A stretch of 64,000 bases of DNA. Origin: Allokutzneria sp. NRRL B-24872. Its GTDB lineage: Bacteria > Actinomycetota > Actinomycetes > Mycobacteriales > Pseudonocardiaceae. Under the pieces are notes generated by a model that was not told where the DNA came from, did no database searches, and saw nothing but the letters and a program-made list of their open reading frames with translations. Made by a program: the position numbers and the translations under genes. Below are positions 46,817 through 55,267 of this stretch, piece after piece. Numbering within the stretch: the stretch's first letter is position 1; the number at the start of each line of letters is the position of its first letter. The stretch lies in contig NZ_MUMH01000042.1 in NCBI RefSeq assembly GCF_002155965.1, positions 1 through 64,000 on the forward strand, in the 5' to 3' direction.

Positions 46817-47959
46817 TCAAGCCTTCTTGCGCTTGCGCTGGAGCACCAGGGCGGTGGCGCCACCGGCGACGAGCACGCCACCGAGGATCACCGGGAACAG
46901 GATCGACGCACCGGTGTTGGCCAGGTCGTCGCCGTTCGCCGAGGTCGTGGTGGTCGGCGCGGTCGTCGGCGTCGTGGTGGGCGCCGTCGTCGGGACCGTG
47001 GTGCTGGTCGGGCCCGGGGTGGTGGTGACGACCGGGGCCGCCGTCCAGTCAGCCTTGGCCTTGGCCTTCACCTTGGTGTTCTCCGCCTGCGCCAGGATCA
47101 GCGTCTGGGTGCGGGCACCGTCACCGACGAACAGGCGGCCCTTCTGCAGGACGGCCTTGGCGTTGAAGTCGATGGTGGCCTTGCCGGCCTTGGCATCGGC
47201 CGGGACCGACACGAAGACCTCGCCGCCGTTGCCGACCGAGGTCACGACGTTGCCCTTGGCGTCGACGAGCTTGGCGCCCGCGTCACCCTTGGCCTCGACG
47301 CTCACCTTGTCGGCGGTGGTGTTGACCTTGAACGGGCCGATCGGCTTGCCAGCGACGCCCGACTTCTCGGCGGGCTCGACGTTCAGCGCCGGCGCGGGCT
47401 GGTTCTTCATGCCCACGTTCTTCGGACCGGTCAGGTACTTGTACAGCGCCACGACGTCGGCCGGGTTGTCGCCGGGGTTGTCGAGGAGGTTGACCTTGTT
47501 GCTGAAGTGCCAGATCGCGGCCTGGGTGCCCGAGATGGCCTCGCGCTCGTCCAACGTCCCGCTGCCAGCGGCCTTGGCCAGCGCGGCCAGGTCGGACACG
47601 GCGGGGTAGGAGTGGTGCAGGATCCAGTTGACCTTCTCCGGCTGCGTCTTGAAGCCCTTGGAGCTATCGGGGTACTTCTCCCACGGCGACTCGACGAGCG
47701 GGGCGCCGTTGACGTTGTTGACCGTCAGCTCGACGCAGTAGGTCTTGACCTTGGTGCCGTCCTCCAGCTCAACACCAAGCAGCTTGGCGTGCCAGGAGTT
47801 GCCGTCGGACAGCTTGACGTGCAGGCCGTCGACGTTGGCGGCGTGGTTGACCTTGGCCTTGGTGGCTTCGGCGAAGGCCGGACCGGCGAAGGCCAGGGAG
47901 ATCGCCGCGGCGCTGAGCAGCACCGCGCCGAGGCGCGAGGAACGCAACCCGGATGCCAT
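46817..47959 (-). CDS. Thioester-domain (TQXA) surface protein with LANTG sorting signal
   Basis: A 380-aa cell-wall protein. It has a signal peptide (1-~30, AFAEA) and an N-terminal thioester domain: the Cys in KTYCVEL (C75) and the Gln in ISGTQAAIW (Q146) are the pair that forms the internal Cys-Gln thioester used to bind host or surface amines. A beta domain follows (~200-310), then a Thr/Pro linker (TTTPGPTSTTVPTTAPTTT) and the sorting end LANTG at ~346, a hydrophobic span and QRKRKKA. LAxTG is typical of class E sortases. ATG at 47959 has AAGGAG four bases upstream. Its binding partner is unknown. Confidence 0.88.
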   Translation of the reverse strand: MASGLRSSRLGAVLLSAAAISLAFAGPAFAEATKAKVNHAANVDGLHVKLSDGNSWHAKLLGVELEDGTKVKTYCVELTVNNVNGAPLVESPWEKYPDSSKGFKTQPEKVNWILHHSYPAVSDLAALAKAAGSGTLDEREAISGTQAAIWHFSNKVNLLDNPGDNPADVVALYKYLTGPKNVGMKNQPAPALNVEPAEKSGVAGKPIGPFKVNTTADKVSVEAKGDAGAKLVDAKGNVVTSVGNGGEVFVSVPADAKAGKATIDFNAKAVLQKGRLFVGDGARTQTLILAQAENTKVKAKAKADWTAAPVVTTTPGPTSTTVPTTAPTTTPTTAPTTTTSANGDDLANTGASILFPVILGGVLVAGGATALVLQRKRKKA

Positions 47960-48386
47960 AACTCTCCTTCCCGCTCGGGATCTCTCCCGGAAACGGGGCT
48001 TAAAGGGTTTGGAATTGTTGAAACGCACCCGTCGCTCGACGTCGAGCCGGTTAGCCCGTTCGGGCTAGTTCCTCGGCGAGAAATACCAGGTTCGCGGAAC
48101 GACCGGGCGAACAATACTCGTTCGTGTCAAACCCGCGTGAGCGGGGTACCCCATAGCGGGAAAACGATCTTCACTCTGGGTAACGAATGCCGGACGGCCG
48201 ACAAAAGCCCAGTACAGCGTTACGGCAATGGGACCGATCGGGCGAAAACACGCATTACGTGTAACGCCGCGAAAACGCTTCGCAATCGTTTCCGAATCCC
48301 CCGGCAACGCCGAGCCTATCCGGTGACCCGACGTGTCCGGCGCCACATTGACCCTGACACGGGTGTCAAACTTTAGCGTCGGTGCC
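47960..48386. other. 427-bp intergenic control region
   Basis: No coding frame is convincing. It holds the promoters of the thioester-protein gene (minus) and the SDR gene (plus). Seen in it are a perfect 14-bp palindrome GCTCGACGTCGAGC (48034-48047), a hairpin TAGCCC-gttc-GGGCTA (48052-48067), CGAAC..GTTCG (48111-48127), and a group of GTAACG/CGTTAC half-sites near 48180, 48218 and 48252-48267 (GCATTACGTGTAACGC). The SDR operator at its right end is listed separately. Confidence 0.5.
48355..48379 (+). promoter_or_regulatory. Operator and -10 box of the SDR gene
   Basis: TGACAC-GG-GTGTCA (48355-48368) lies between TTGACC (48348-48353) and the -10 box TAGCGT (48374-48379). The ATG follows 7 nt later, so the message would be leaderless. 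A TetR- or MarR-type protein is the likely binder. Confidence 0.55.
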
Positions 48387-49157
48387 ATGACGACTTCAGC
48401 GAAATCCTTGGCGCACAACGAGAAGCTCGCAGGCAAGGTGGCCGTGGTGACCGCGGCCTCGCGCGGGATCGGCCGGGCCATCGCGCTCCGCCTCGCCGCG
48501 GACGGGGCCTCGGTGGTGGTGAACTGGCACAGCAACTCCACCGCGGCCGACGAGGTCGTCGCCGCGATCACCGGCGCGGGCGGCAAGGCAGTCGCCGTCC
48601 AGGCCGACATCGGGGTCCCGGCCGACGTCGACCGGCTCTTCGCGACGGCGCTGCGGGAGTTCGGCGCGCTGGACATCCTGGTCAACAACGCCGGGGTGGT
48701 CGCCGTCAACAAGCCGACCGCCGAGGTGAGCGACGAGGAGATCCAGCGCACCGTCGCGGTCAACTTCACCGGCACGTTCCAGGCGATGCGGCACGCGGCG
48801 CGGGAGCTGCGCGACGGCGGGCGGATCATCAACATCTCCACCGGCTACACCCGCTACCCGAGCCCGAAGGTTGGCATCTACGCGGGCACCAAGGCCGCCG
48901 TCGAGCAGTTCGCCATCTCCGCCGCCAAGGAGCTGGGGCCGCGCGGCATCACCGTGAACACCGTGCTGCCGGGAATCACCGACACCGACGGGATCTCCCA
49001 CGACGTCAGGCAGAACCTCGACGGCTTCATCGAGATGACACCGCTCGGCAGGCTCGGCCAGCCCGGCGACATCGCCGACGTGGTGGCCTTCCTGGCCGGA
49101 GACGAGTCGCGGTGGATCACCGGCCAGTCCATCGTCGCCGCGGGCGGCCTGGTCTGA
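48387..49157 (+). CDS. Short-chain dehydrogenase/reductase (SDR)
   Basis: A 256-aa classical SDR oxidoreductase using NAD(P)H. The cofactor motif is TAASRGIG (residues ~22-29, in place of TGxxxGIG), NNAG is present in LDILVNNAGVV, and the catalytic Tyr and Lys are in YAGTKAAVEQF, with Ser in NISTGYTRYP region. Substrate unknown. ATG at 48387 lies 7 nt after a -10 box. A palindromic operator in the promoter suggests substrate-induced control, though no regulator gene is adjacent. Confidence 0.9.
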   Translation: MTTSAKSLAHNEKLAGKVAVVTAASRGIGRAIALRLAADGASVVVNWHSNSTAADEVVAAITGAGGKAVAVQADIGVPADVDRLFATALREFGALDILVNNAGVVAVNKPTAEVSDEEIQRTVAVNFTGTFQAMRHAARELRDGGRIINISTGYTRYPSPKVGIYAGTKAAVEQFAISAAKELGPRGITVNTVLPGITDTDGISHDVRQNLDGFIEMTPLGRLGQPGDIADVVAFLAGDESRWITGQSIVAAGGLV

Positions 49158-49173
49158 CCTCTGCCTCGCGTTT

Positions 49174-49236
49174 CGCGTTTTGGCTACGTTTTGTGATTCG
49201 GGAGCGCTCTCCTTCGCAACACGTTGCCAAAACGCG
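49174..49236. repeat. GAGCGCTC-centred intergenic palindrome, copy B
   Basis: A 63-bp palindrome: outer arms CGCGTTTTGGC and GCCAAAACGCG pair perfectly over 11 bp, the middle pairs in part, and the core is GGGAGCGCTCTCC around 49201-49211. It is the best-kept relative of copy A (26451). It begins 16 bp after the SDR stop; the next gene runs in the same direction 200 bp on. Confidence 0.75.
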
Positions 49237-49434
49237 AGTACGGCGCGCGCCGGGGCCGGGCGCGGTCGGGACGCACCGCTTCGATGGGCGCGCCTTGCCA
49301 GCGCCCGTCAACGCGACGGCGAGCGTGACGAGATCAACGGTGGCAGCCGGGATACGCAGGGGTGCTACCCGGTGTGCCGACTGACGGGTTCCCGGGTTGG
49401 CGCTGGTCATCGCGCCCCCGAAACAATGTGTCCC

Positions 49435-50727
49435 GTGAGTGGTGAGACAGCCGCGCCGAGCCGGGTGAGCACCGGGCTGCGGTTCGTGTACTGCAAGCGA
49501 GCGTGGCTCGGCGCGCTGCACCTGCTGCTCGCCCCGTGGTGGGCGCTGCTGACCGCCTTCGCGACGGTCGCGGGCCTGGTCGGCTCGCTGGTGTCGCTCC
49601 CGTTGGTGCTGCTCGGGGTGCCGTTGTTCGTGCTCACCGGCGATGTGCTGATCAGCGCGGCGCGCAGCGAGTCCACGTGGTTCCGCCGGGTCTTCGGCGT
49701 GCACATCCGGATCTCCCCGCGCACCGTGCCCAGCGGCACCTCGCTGCTCGGCGCCGCGCGCTCGCTGCTCACCGACTCCGGCTTCTGGCAGCTCACCGCG
49801 TACAACGTCGTGCGCCTGCCGCTGGCCTGGCTGACGCTGGTGGCGCCGCTGCTCGCCGTCGTCCTGGGCTACTACCTGGTCCAGGAGCCGCTGCGGATGG
49901 CCTTCGTCGAGAACGCGCAGCCCGAGCTGGCGTTCCTGGCCTCACCGTCCACGCTCGCCGTCAACGGGCCGCTGTGCGTCGTGCTCGGCCTGACCCTGGT
50001 GCTCGGTTCTCCCCTGCTGTGGCGGATTCTCTCCAACGTCCACATTGGACTCGCGCAGTTGTTGTTGCGCGGCAGCAAGATGCACGAGTTGACCGAGCGC
50101 GTCAGCGAGCTGGAGGTGAGCAGGGCCGCGACGGTGGACTCCGTCGAGGCCGAGCGCAGGCGGATCGAGCGCGACCTGCACGACGGCGCGCAGCAGCGGC
50201 TGGTGTCGCTGGCGATGACGCTCGGGCGGGCGCGCAGCAAGAAGGACAACGACCCCGACGGCGCGAGCGCGTTGCTCGAACAGGCCCACAACGAAGCCAA
50301 GGAAGCCATCACCGAGCTGCGCGACCTGGTGCGCGGACTGCACCCGCCGGTGCTCGCCGACCGAGGCCTGGACGCGGCGTTGTCCGGGTTGGCCGCGCGT
50401 TCTCCGGTCCCCGTGACGGTGCGCTACGACGTGTCCGACCGGCCGCCGAGGACGATCGAGGCGATCGCCTACTTCATGGTCGCCGAGGCGCTGACCAACA
50501 TCGCCAGGCACGCCGACGCGAGCAAGGTCGTCGTCGGCGTGGAGCGCTCCGGCGTGGTCCTGCGGATCACCGTGCGGGACAACGGTTCCGGCGGAGCCTT
50601 CATGCGGCCGGGCCACGGGTTGGCCGGGCTGGTGGACCGCGCGAGCGGGGTGGACGGAACGCTGGCGGTGCACAGCCCGGTGGGCGGACCGACCACCCTG
50701 ACGATGGAGCTGCCATGCGAATCGTGA
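49435..50727 (+). CDS. NarL-type sensor histidine kinase
   Basis: A 430-aa kinase. Four hydrophobic stretches (about 27-75 and 121-200) form the actinobacterial putative sensor domain; WFRRVFGVHIRISPRTVPSG lies between them. The dimerisation and phosphotransfer domain of HisKA_3 type is ERRRIERDLHDGAQQRL with His249, and the ATPase end has VAEALTNIARHADA (N box), DNGSGG and GHGLAGLVDRA. The signal is unknown. GTG at 49435 is taken as start, though ATG at 49426 is also in frame; no ribosome site is seen. It overlaps the response regulator by 13 bp. Confidence 0.9.
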   Translation: MSGETAAPSRVSTGLRFVYCKRAWLGALHLLLAPWWALLTAFATVAGLVGSLVSLPLVLLGVPLFVLTGDVLISAARSESTWFRRVFGVHIRISPRTVPSGTSLLGAARSLLTDSGFWQLTAYNVVRLPLAWLTLVAPLLAVVLGYYLVQEPLRMAFVENAQPELAFLASPSTLAVNGPLCVVLGLTLVLGSPLLWRILSNVHIGLAQLLLRGSKMHELTERVSELEVSRAATVDSVEAERRRIERDLHDGAQQRLVSLAMTLGRARSKKDNDPDGASALLEQAHNEAKEAITELRDLVRGLHPPVLADRGLDAALSGLAARSPVPVTVRYDVSDRPPRTIEAIAYFMVAEALTNIARHADASKVVVGVERSGVVLRITVRDNGSGGAFMRPGHGLAGLVDRASGVDGTLAVHSPVGGPTTLTMELPCES

Positions 50728-51359
50728 TCGCCGAGGACTCCGCGCTGCTGCGCACCGGGCTGACCCTGCTGCTCGCGGAGAACGGGCACGAGGTCGTCGA
50801 GGCGGTCGGTGACGCCGAACAGCTGCTGCGCGCGGTCCTCGCACACCGGCCCGACGTGGCCGTCGTCGACGTGCGGATGCCGCCGACCTTCACCGACGAG
50901 GGACTGCGCGCGGCGCTGCTGATCAGGCAGGCGCAGCCGGAGACCGCCGTGCTCGTGCTGTCGCAGTGGGTCGAGGAGCGCTACGCGGCCGACCTCATCG
51001 GCGGCGGCCTCAACGGGGTCGGTTACCTGCTCAAGGACCGCGTCGCCGACGTCGCGGACTTCCTGGACGCGTTGAACCGGGTCGCGGCGGGCGGTGCCGT
51101 GTTCGACCCCGACGTGATCGCGCAGATCCTGGCGCGCAACCGGCGCAACGACCCGCTGGCGCCGCTCACCCCGCGCGAGCGGGAGGTGTTGCAGCTGATG
51201 GCGGAGGGCCGCTCCAACGCGGGCATCGCCTCGGCGCTGACGATCACCGAGCGCGCGGTGGAGAAGTACGTCGGCAGCATCCTCGGCAAGCTCGACCTCC
51301 CGCCAGCCGGTACCGACCACCGGCGCGTGCTGGCCGTGCTCCGCTATCTTGAGAGCTGA
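50715..51359 (+). CDS. NarL/LuxR-type response regulator
   Basis: A 214-aa regulator with a receiver domain (IAEDSALLRTGLTLLL; phospho-acceptor D52 in VAVVDVRMPP; K in YLLKDRV) and a C-terminal LuxR helix-turn-helix (LTPREREVLQLMAEG, RAVEKYVGSILGKLDL). It is the partner of the kinase coded just upstream, whose end it overlaps. Targets are unknown; the coupled methyltransferase may share the operon. Confidence 0.94.
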   Translation: MRIVIAEDSALLRTGLTLLLAENGHEVVEAVGDAEQLLRAVLAHRPDVAVVDVRMPPTFTDEGLRAALLIRQAQPETAVLVLSQWVEERYAADLIGGGLNGVGYLLKDRVADVADFLDALNRVAAGGAVFDPDVIAQILARNRRNDPLAPLTPREREVLQLMAEGRSNAGIASALTITERAVEKYVGSILGKLDLPPAGTDHRRVLAVLRYLES

Positions 51360-52159
51360 TGCGAGCACTCGACAGGTGGCGTGACTCCCTTGCGGCGTGG
51401 GCGATTCCGGCCGACGTCGGGCAGCACGAGTCGCCGTGGGTGCTGCCGCGCGAGGTCTTCGTCCGGCGGTGCGACCGCCAGCTGGAGCGGCGCGAGGGCG
51501 CTTCGCTGCGGCTGACCGAGGAAGCTCTCGGCTCGGGCGGCAGCGTGCTCGACGTCGGGGCGGCGGCGGGCGCGGCCAGCGTGCCGCTGCGCGGGGTCAC
51601 CGACCTCGTCGCGGTGGACGGCGATGCCGAACTGCTCGCGGAGCTCACGCGGCGGGCGAGCGCGCGGACCGTGCTCGGGCTCTGGCCGGAGGTCGCCGAG
51701 AGCTGCCCTGTCGCGGATGTCGTGGTGTGCGGGCACGTCGTCTACAACGTGCCCGACCTCGCGCCCTTCGTGGCCGCGCTGACCAGCCACGCGCGAAGGC
51801 TGGTCGTGGTGGAGACGGCCGAGCGGCACCCGCTGACCGCGCTGAACCCGTTGTGGCGGCACTTCCACGGCGTCGAGCGACCGACCGGCCCCACGGCCGA
51901 GGACTTCGCGGAGTGCTTGCGGGAGTTGGGGATCGAGCCGCGCGTCGAGCGGTGGAGCCGGGCGCCCGCCGCCGAGCACGCCGACTTCGCCTCGCTCGTC
52001 GAGGTGACCCGGCGGCGGTTGTGCCTGCCCCGCGACCGCGCGTCCGAAGTGGACGGTCAGCTGCGCGCGCTCGGCATCGACCCGGAGCGGCCGCCGGACC
52101 TCGGCTCGTCCGGGGACGACGTTGTCACCCTGTCGTGGCGGCCTCGGGTGATCCACTAG
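51359..52159 (+). CDS. SAM-dependent methyltransferase
   Basis: A 266-aa class I methyltransferase. Motif I is SVLDVGAAAGAAS, followed by LVAVDGDAELL (acidic loop) and VADVVVCGHVVYNVPD at motif IV. Substrate unknown. The start ATG shares one base with the stop of the response regulator (TGATG), so translation is coupled and the protein may act in the same response. Confidence 0.82.
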   Translation: MRALDRWRDSLAAWAIPADVGQHESPWVLPREVFVRRCDRQLERREGASLRLTEEALGSGGSVLDVGAAAGAASVPLRGVTDLVAVDGDAELLAELTRRASARTVLGLWPEVAESCPVADVVVCGHVVYNVPDLAPFVAALTSHARRLVVVETAERHPLTALNPLWRHFHGVERPTGPTAEDFAECLRELGIEPRVERWSRAPAAEHADFASLVEVTRRRLCLPRDRASEVDGQLRALGIDPERPPDLGSSGDDVVTLSWRPRVIH

Positions 52160-52194
52160 CCTCGGCCGTCACATCGGTGAGGCCAGGAGGAAAA

Positions 52195-52971
52195 GTGACC
52201 GGGGTTCTTGACTGGACCGGACTGCGTGACGCCTACGGGCCCGCGACCGAGGTTCCGGCCCTGCTGGACGCGCTGACCGGCGCGGACGAGGACGGCCGCC
52301 AGTCGGCGATCAACGACCTCTACGGCCGGCTGCTGCACCAGGACACGCTGTCCGACGCCACGCCGCACGTGGTGCCGCTGCTCGCGGAGCTGCTCCCCCG
52401 CCCGGGACTGGACGCCGAGATCCGCGCGCACCTGACCTTCTTCATCGCCGCGATCGCGAACACCACCTCGGCGTTCTCGGCTGACGGCACGGAGATCGTC
52501 TGCGCCTCCTACGACGACGCGGGTGTGGAGACCGACCTCCCGGAGACCGTGGTCGCCGCGCGCGCCGCCGTCGCCGCCATCGCCCCCGCGGTCTTCGAGC
52601 ACCTGACGCTGGAGCGCGACGCCGCGGGCATGATCGCCCTCGCCACGGTCGCCCCGGACGCGGTGTCCCCGCTGCACGTGGAGTCCTTCGCCAAGCTCGC
52701 CACCGACGGCGGCGACCTGGGCGCGGCCGCGTGGATCGCGGTGGCGCTGCTGCGCGGCGAGGACGTCGACCCGGAGGAGCTGCGCGACCGCGTCTCCGGC
52801 AACCCCGACGTGCTGGACATGGTCGAGTGGAACCTGGCCGACGCGCCGACGGACATCGTCGCCCGGTCCGCCGCGTTCGAGCTGGCCGCCAGCGCCGCCT
52901 TCCCGGACGGCTTCGGTCCGGACGACGCTGACGGCCTCGACGCTGACAGTCTGGACGCGGGCGCCGTGTAG
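52195..52971 (+). CDS. HEAT-repeat-like alpha-helical protein of unknown function
   Basis: A 258-aa acidic, Ala/Leu-rich protein with several helix pairs that recall HEAT repeats (VPALLDALTGADEDGRQSAI, HVVPLLAELLPRPGL, AAWIAVALLRGED). No catalytic residues are evident. Such proteins usually bind others. GTG at 52195 has AGGAGG four bases upstream. A similar orphan type occurs in other actinobacteria, but I cannot name a family. Confidence 0.6.
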   Translation: MTGVLDWTGLRDAYGPATEVPALLDALTGADEDGRQSAINDLYGRLLHQDTLSDATPHVVPLLAELLPRPGLDAEIRAHLTFFIAAIANTTSAFSADGTEIVCASYDDAGVETDLPETVVAARAAVAAIAPAVFEHLTLERDAAGMIALATVAPDAVSPLHVESFAKLATDGGDLGAAAWIAVALLRGEDVDPEELRDRVSGNPDVLDMVEWNLADAPTDIVARSAAFELAASAAFPDGFGPDDADGLDADSLDAGAV

Positions 52972-52976
52972 CTCAC

Positions 52977-54116
52977 TCACCGGGCTGCCGTCACCGCGTG
53001 GTGGCGGCAGGCCGGACGGCGCCGGTAGTAGTACGCGAGCACGGCGGCGGCCAACAGCGGCGCCCACAGCGGGAACGGGAAGACCAGCAGCATCTCCGGC
53101 CTCGGGTCCGGCCCCGACAGCGCCATGATCCCGAACGACACCCCGGCGAAGGCCATCACCGCGGCGATGAGCGCTCCGAAGGTCACCGGGAACGCGAGCG
53201 GCACCGGCCGTCCGCGCAGCACCGGCACCCAACGCGGCCAGATCTCGCCCCAGCGCTGGATCAGCCCGAGCGTCAGCACGCTGCCCCCGAGCGCGGCGAA
53301 GCCCAGCAGCAGCCCCATCAGCCGGATTCCGGCCGACTCCGTGACGTTCTCCGGCCCCAGCAGGGCGACCGGCGTCAGCCACGACATCCGCATCAGGCCG
53401 TACGGCAGCGGGCACAACGCCGCCGCGATCGTCACGTAGCGACCCCAGCGCGCAGCGGCCTCCGGCTCGGTCCACCTGGCACCCGGTCGCCCGCACGAGC
53501 CGCAACGTCCTTTCGCAGCGCGGAAAGCGACGACCGCGGCCCATGCCCACACCAGGCCGCCCACGAGGAAGAACACCATGTAGACCGGGCGCATCGAGAG
53601 CTGGTTCTCTGGAGCCGCCTCCGCGTTGACGAGCGCGGAAACCGCTGTGCCGTCGAGGATTCCGCTCCACCAGCCGACGAGCCCGACCGCCAGCAGCGCA
53701 CCGATCACGATCAGCGCGCGCCGGAGGCTCCCCAGTGCTCCCGCGATCAGCATGACCACCAGCGCGATCGGCGCACCGAGCGCGAAGAGGTAGCCGACCA
53801 GGATCAGCACCTGCATGTCCGGGACGCACAGGCCGAACAGGACCGCGTAGAGCCCGCCCAGCACCGCGACCGGTCGGCCGATCCCCCTGCGCAGCGCGAG
53901 CGCCGCGAGCACTCCGACCGCGCCCAGCACGAGCGTCGCCACCGCGCCGACCCGCACGTCCACTCCCGCGAGCAGTGAACCGCTGTTGGGCCGGGTGTCG
54001 TTGGCGCCGAAGGGATACTTCGAGGGGTCGATGGTCCACAGCAGTCCGAGCGCCGTCGCGGCCAACGACCAGAGGAGTGCGAGCGCGGAGGTCCGCGTGA
54101 GTGCTCGATCGGTCAT
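52977..54116 (-). CDS. Polytopic membrane protein of unknown function
   Basis: A 379-aa protein with about eight to nine membrane spans (for example ALALLWSLAATALGLLWTI, VGAVATLVLGAVGVLAALAL, PVYMVFFLVGGLVWAWAAVVAF). A CxxC pair (GRCGSCGRPG) lies in a loop, possibly a metal or redox site. No transporter signature. ATG at 54116 has no clear ribosome site. Confidence 0.7.
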   Translation of the reverse strand: MTDRALTRTSALALLWSLAATALGLLWTIDPSKYPFGANDTRPNSGSLLAGVDVRVGAVATLVLGAVGVLAALALRRGIGRPVAVLGGLYAVLFGLCVPDMQVLILVGYLFALGAPIALVVMLIAGALGSLRRALIVIGALLAVGLVGWWSGILDGTAVSALVNAEAAPENQLSMRPVYMVFFLVGGLVWAWAAVVAFRAAKGRCGSCGRPGARWTEPEAAARWGRYVTIAAALCPLPYGLMRMSWLTPVALLGPENVTESAGIRLMGLLLGFAALGGSVLTLGLIQRWGEIWPRWVPVLRGRPVPLAFPVTFGALIAAVMAFAGVSFGIMALSGPDPRPEMLLVFPFPLWAPLLAAAVLAYYYRRRPACRHHAVTAAR

Positions 54117-54233
54117 GCACCGAGTCTCGGGCGCGCGCCGCACCGCGACCTCCCTCCGCAGGGGGAGACGATCTCGCGCGCATGAGGGAAATCGGGCGGC
54201 GCTAGTCTTCCGCGCGGCGAGAGGAGCGGCGGA

Positions 54234-54686
54234 GTGACCGGTCGCAGGGAACTCGGCGCCCGCGTCACGCGCTACGAGACCGATGGGGCCGGGCGCCGGA
54301 AGCGGGCGCTGGTGCTGCTCTCCATCGGCGTGGTCTGCCTCGTCGGCTGCGCTCTGCCGTTCCCGATCCCCTTCGCGGCCGCGATCGCGGCTCTGCCGTG
54401 CCTGTGGGCCGGGTGGACGCACGCCCGGCTCGCGGTGCGGCACCCCGGCGAGGTTTTCCTGCTGCACGAGGGTGGTCTGGTGCACGAGCACTCCGGCCAG
54501 GCCCACGTCCACCGGTGGCACCAGTTCTCCACCGCCGCGAATCCCGCCAGCAGCAACGCGTTGAGCCGCCTGCTCGGACTGGACGTGCACCTGCGGATCA
54601 CCCTCGTCGGCGGCGGCGAGATCGTCGTCACCGGCCTGACTCCTGGAGCGGAGCAGCTGGCCGCCGCAGTCCTGCGCGCGGTCTGA
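54234..54686 (+). CDS. Membrane protein of unknown function with PH-like tail
   Basis: A 150-aa protein with two spans (~27-62, ALVLLSIGVVCLVGCALPF and IPFAAAIAALPCLWAGW) followed by a beta-rich part (VFLLHEGGLVHEHSGQAHVH, LRITLVGGGEIVVTGL) that resembles small PH-like membrane proteins. GTG at 54234 has AGAGGAG seven bases upstream. Function unknown. Confidence 0.65.
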   Translation: MTGRRELGARVTRYETDGAGRRKRALVLLSIGVVCLVGCALPFPIPFAAAIAALPCLWAGWTHARLAVRHPGEVFLLHEGGLVHEHSGQAHVHRWHQFSTAANPASSNALSRLLGLDVHLRITLVGGGEIVVTGLTPGAEQLAAAVLRAV

Positions 54687-54703
54687 ACGGGCCGGAAAAG
54701 CAG

Positions 54704-54729
54704 AAAACCCCCTGTTGCCAGGGGGCTTT
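54704..54729. terminator. Terminator between the PH-like gene and tRNA-Arg
   Basis: CCCCCT-gttgcc-AGGGGG with flanking AAAA and CTTT forms a hairpin with U-rich ends on both strands, between converging genes. Confidence 0.85.
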
Positions 54730-54748
54730 CAGCTGTCTCAACCAGACG

Positions 54749-54821
54749 TGCGCTCGACAGGATTCGAACCTGTAACCTCTTGATCCGTAGTCAAGTGCTC
54801 TATCCGTTGAGCTACGAGCGC
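54749..54821 (-). tRNA. tRNA-Arg (anticodon ACG)
   Basis: A 73-nt tRNA: acceptor GCGCTCG pairs with CGAGCGC, D-arm TAGCTCAACGGATAGAGC, anticodon loop CTACGGA (ACG), T-arm ACAGGTTCGAATCCTGT. CCA is not encoded. The first anticodon base is the target of TadA, whose gene is also in the window. Confidence 0.97.
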
Positions 54822-54860
54822 GAGTGTTTTCAGTTGTGGCCCGACCGAGATCGGACACTG

Positions 54861-54950
54861 CGGAGGCTCCGGGATTTGAACCCGGGATGGGCGATAAACC
54901 CAAACCGCATTAGCAGTGCGGCGCCATAGACCGGACTAGGCGAAGCCTCC
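54861..54950 (-). tRNA. tRNA-Ser (anticodon GCT)
   Basis: A 90-nt class II tRNA: acceptor GGAGGCT pairs with AGCCTCC, anticodon in ACTGCTAAT (GCT, reads AGC and AGU), long variable arm, T-arm CCGGGTTCAAATCCCGG. It lies 39 bp from tRNA-Arg(ACG), same strand. Confidence 0.97.
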
Positions 54951-55048
54951 CGGGGCCATCTCTGACCGCCGGGGTAAACCTTACACAGAGCGTCCATCGC
55001 AAAGCAAAACGGGGGTCCCCTAACCGCGTCCGCGCTGGTCAGCCCGGG

Positions 55049-55077
55049 CGCCGGGGAGGGAGAACCGCTCCCCGGCG
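55049..55077 (-). terminator. Terminator after the acetoacetyl-CoA synthetase operon
   Basis: CGCCGGGGAG and CTCCCCGGCG pair over 10 bp around a 9-nt loop, 10 bases past the stop of the small coupled gene. Confidence 0.75.
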
Positions 55078-55087
55078 ACCCGTGCCG

Positions 55088-55267
55088 CTACGCCTCCTCG
55101 CGGTCGGAGTCGACCGTGCCGAAGCCAGATCCGGGGCGGCCGATCTCGCCGTAGCCGTCCGGTTCCGGGGTGTGCCCACAGAGGTCCTGCTCGTCCAAGG
55201 CCATGCGCAGAAGCTTCCAGGGCCGATCGGGCACGGCAACGGCCAAACGGGTGGAGAGGCTCGTCAC
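55088..55267 (-). CDS. Small 59-aa protein coupled to acetoacetyl-CoA synthetase
   Basis: A short gene whose GTG overlaps the synthetase stop (GTGA at 55267-55264) and which ends just before a terminator. The product starts VTSLSTRLAVAVPDRPWKLL, then MALDEQDLCGHTPEPDGYGE, and ends DSDREEA. Codon use fits a real gene. The N-terminal third is amphipathic and the rest acidic and Gly-rich. No family is recognised. Coupling suggests it is made in step with the enzyme. Confidence 0.55.
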   Translation of the reverse strand: MTSLSTRLAVAVPDRPWKLLRMALDEQDLCGHTPEPDGYGEIGRPGSGFGTVDSDREEA

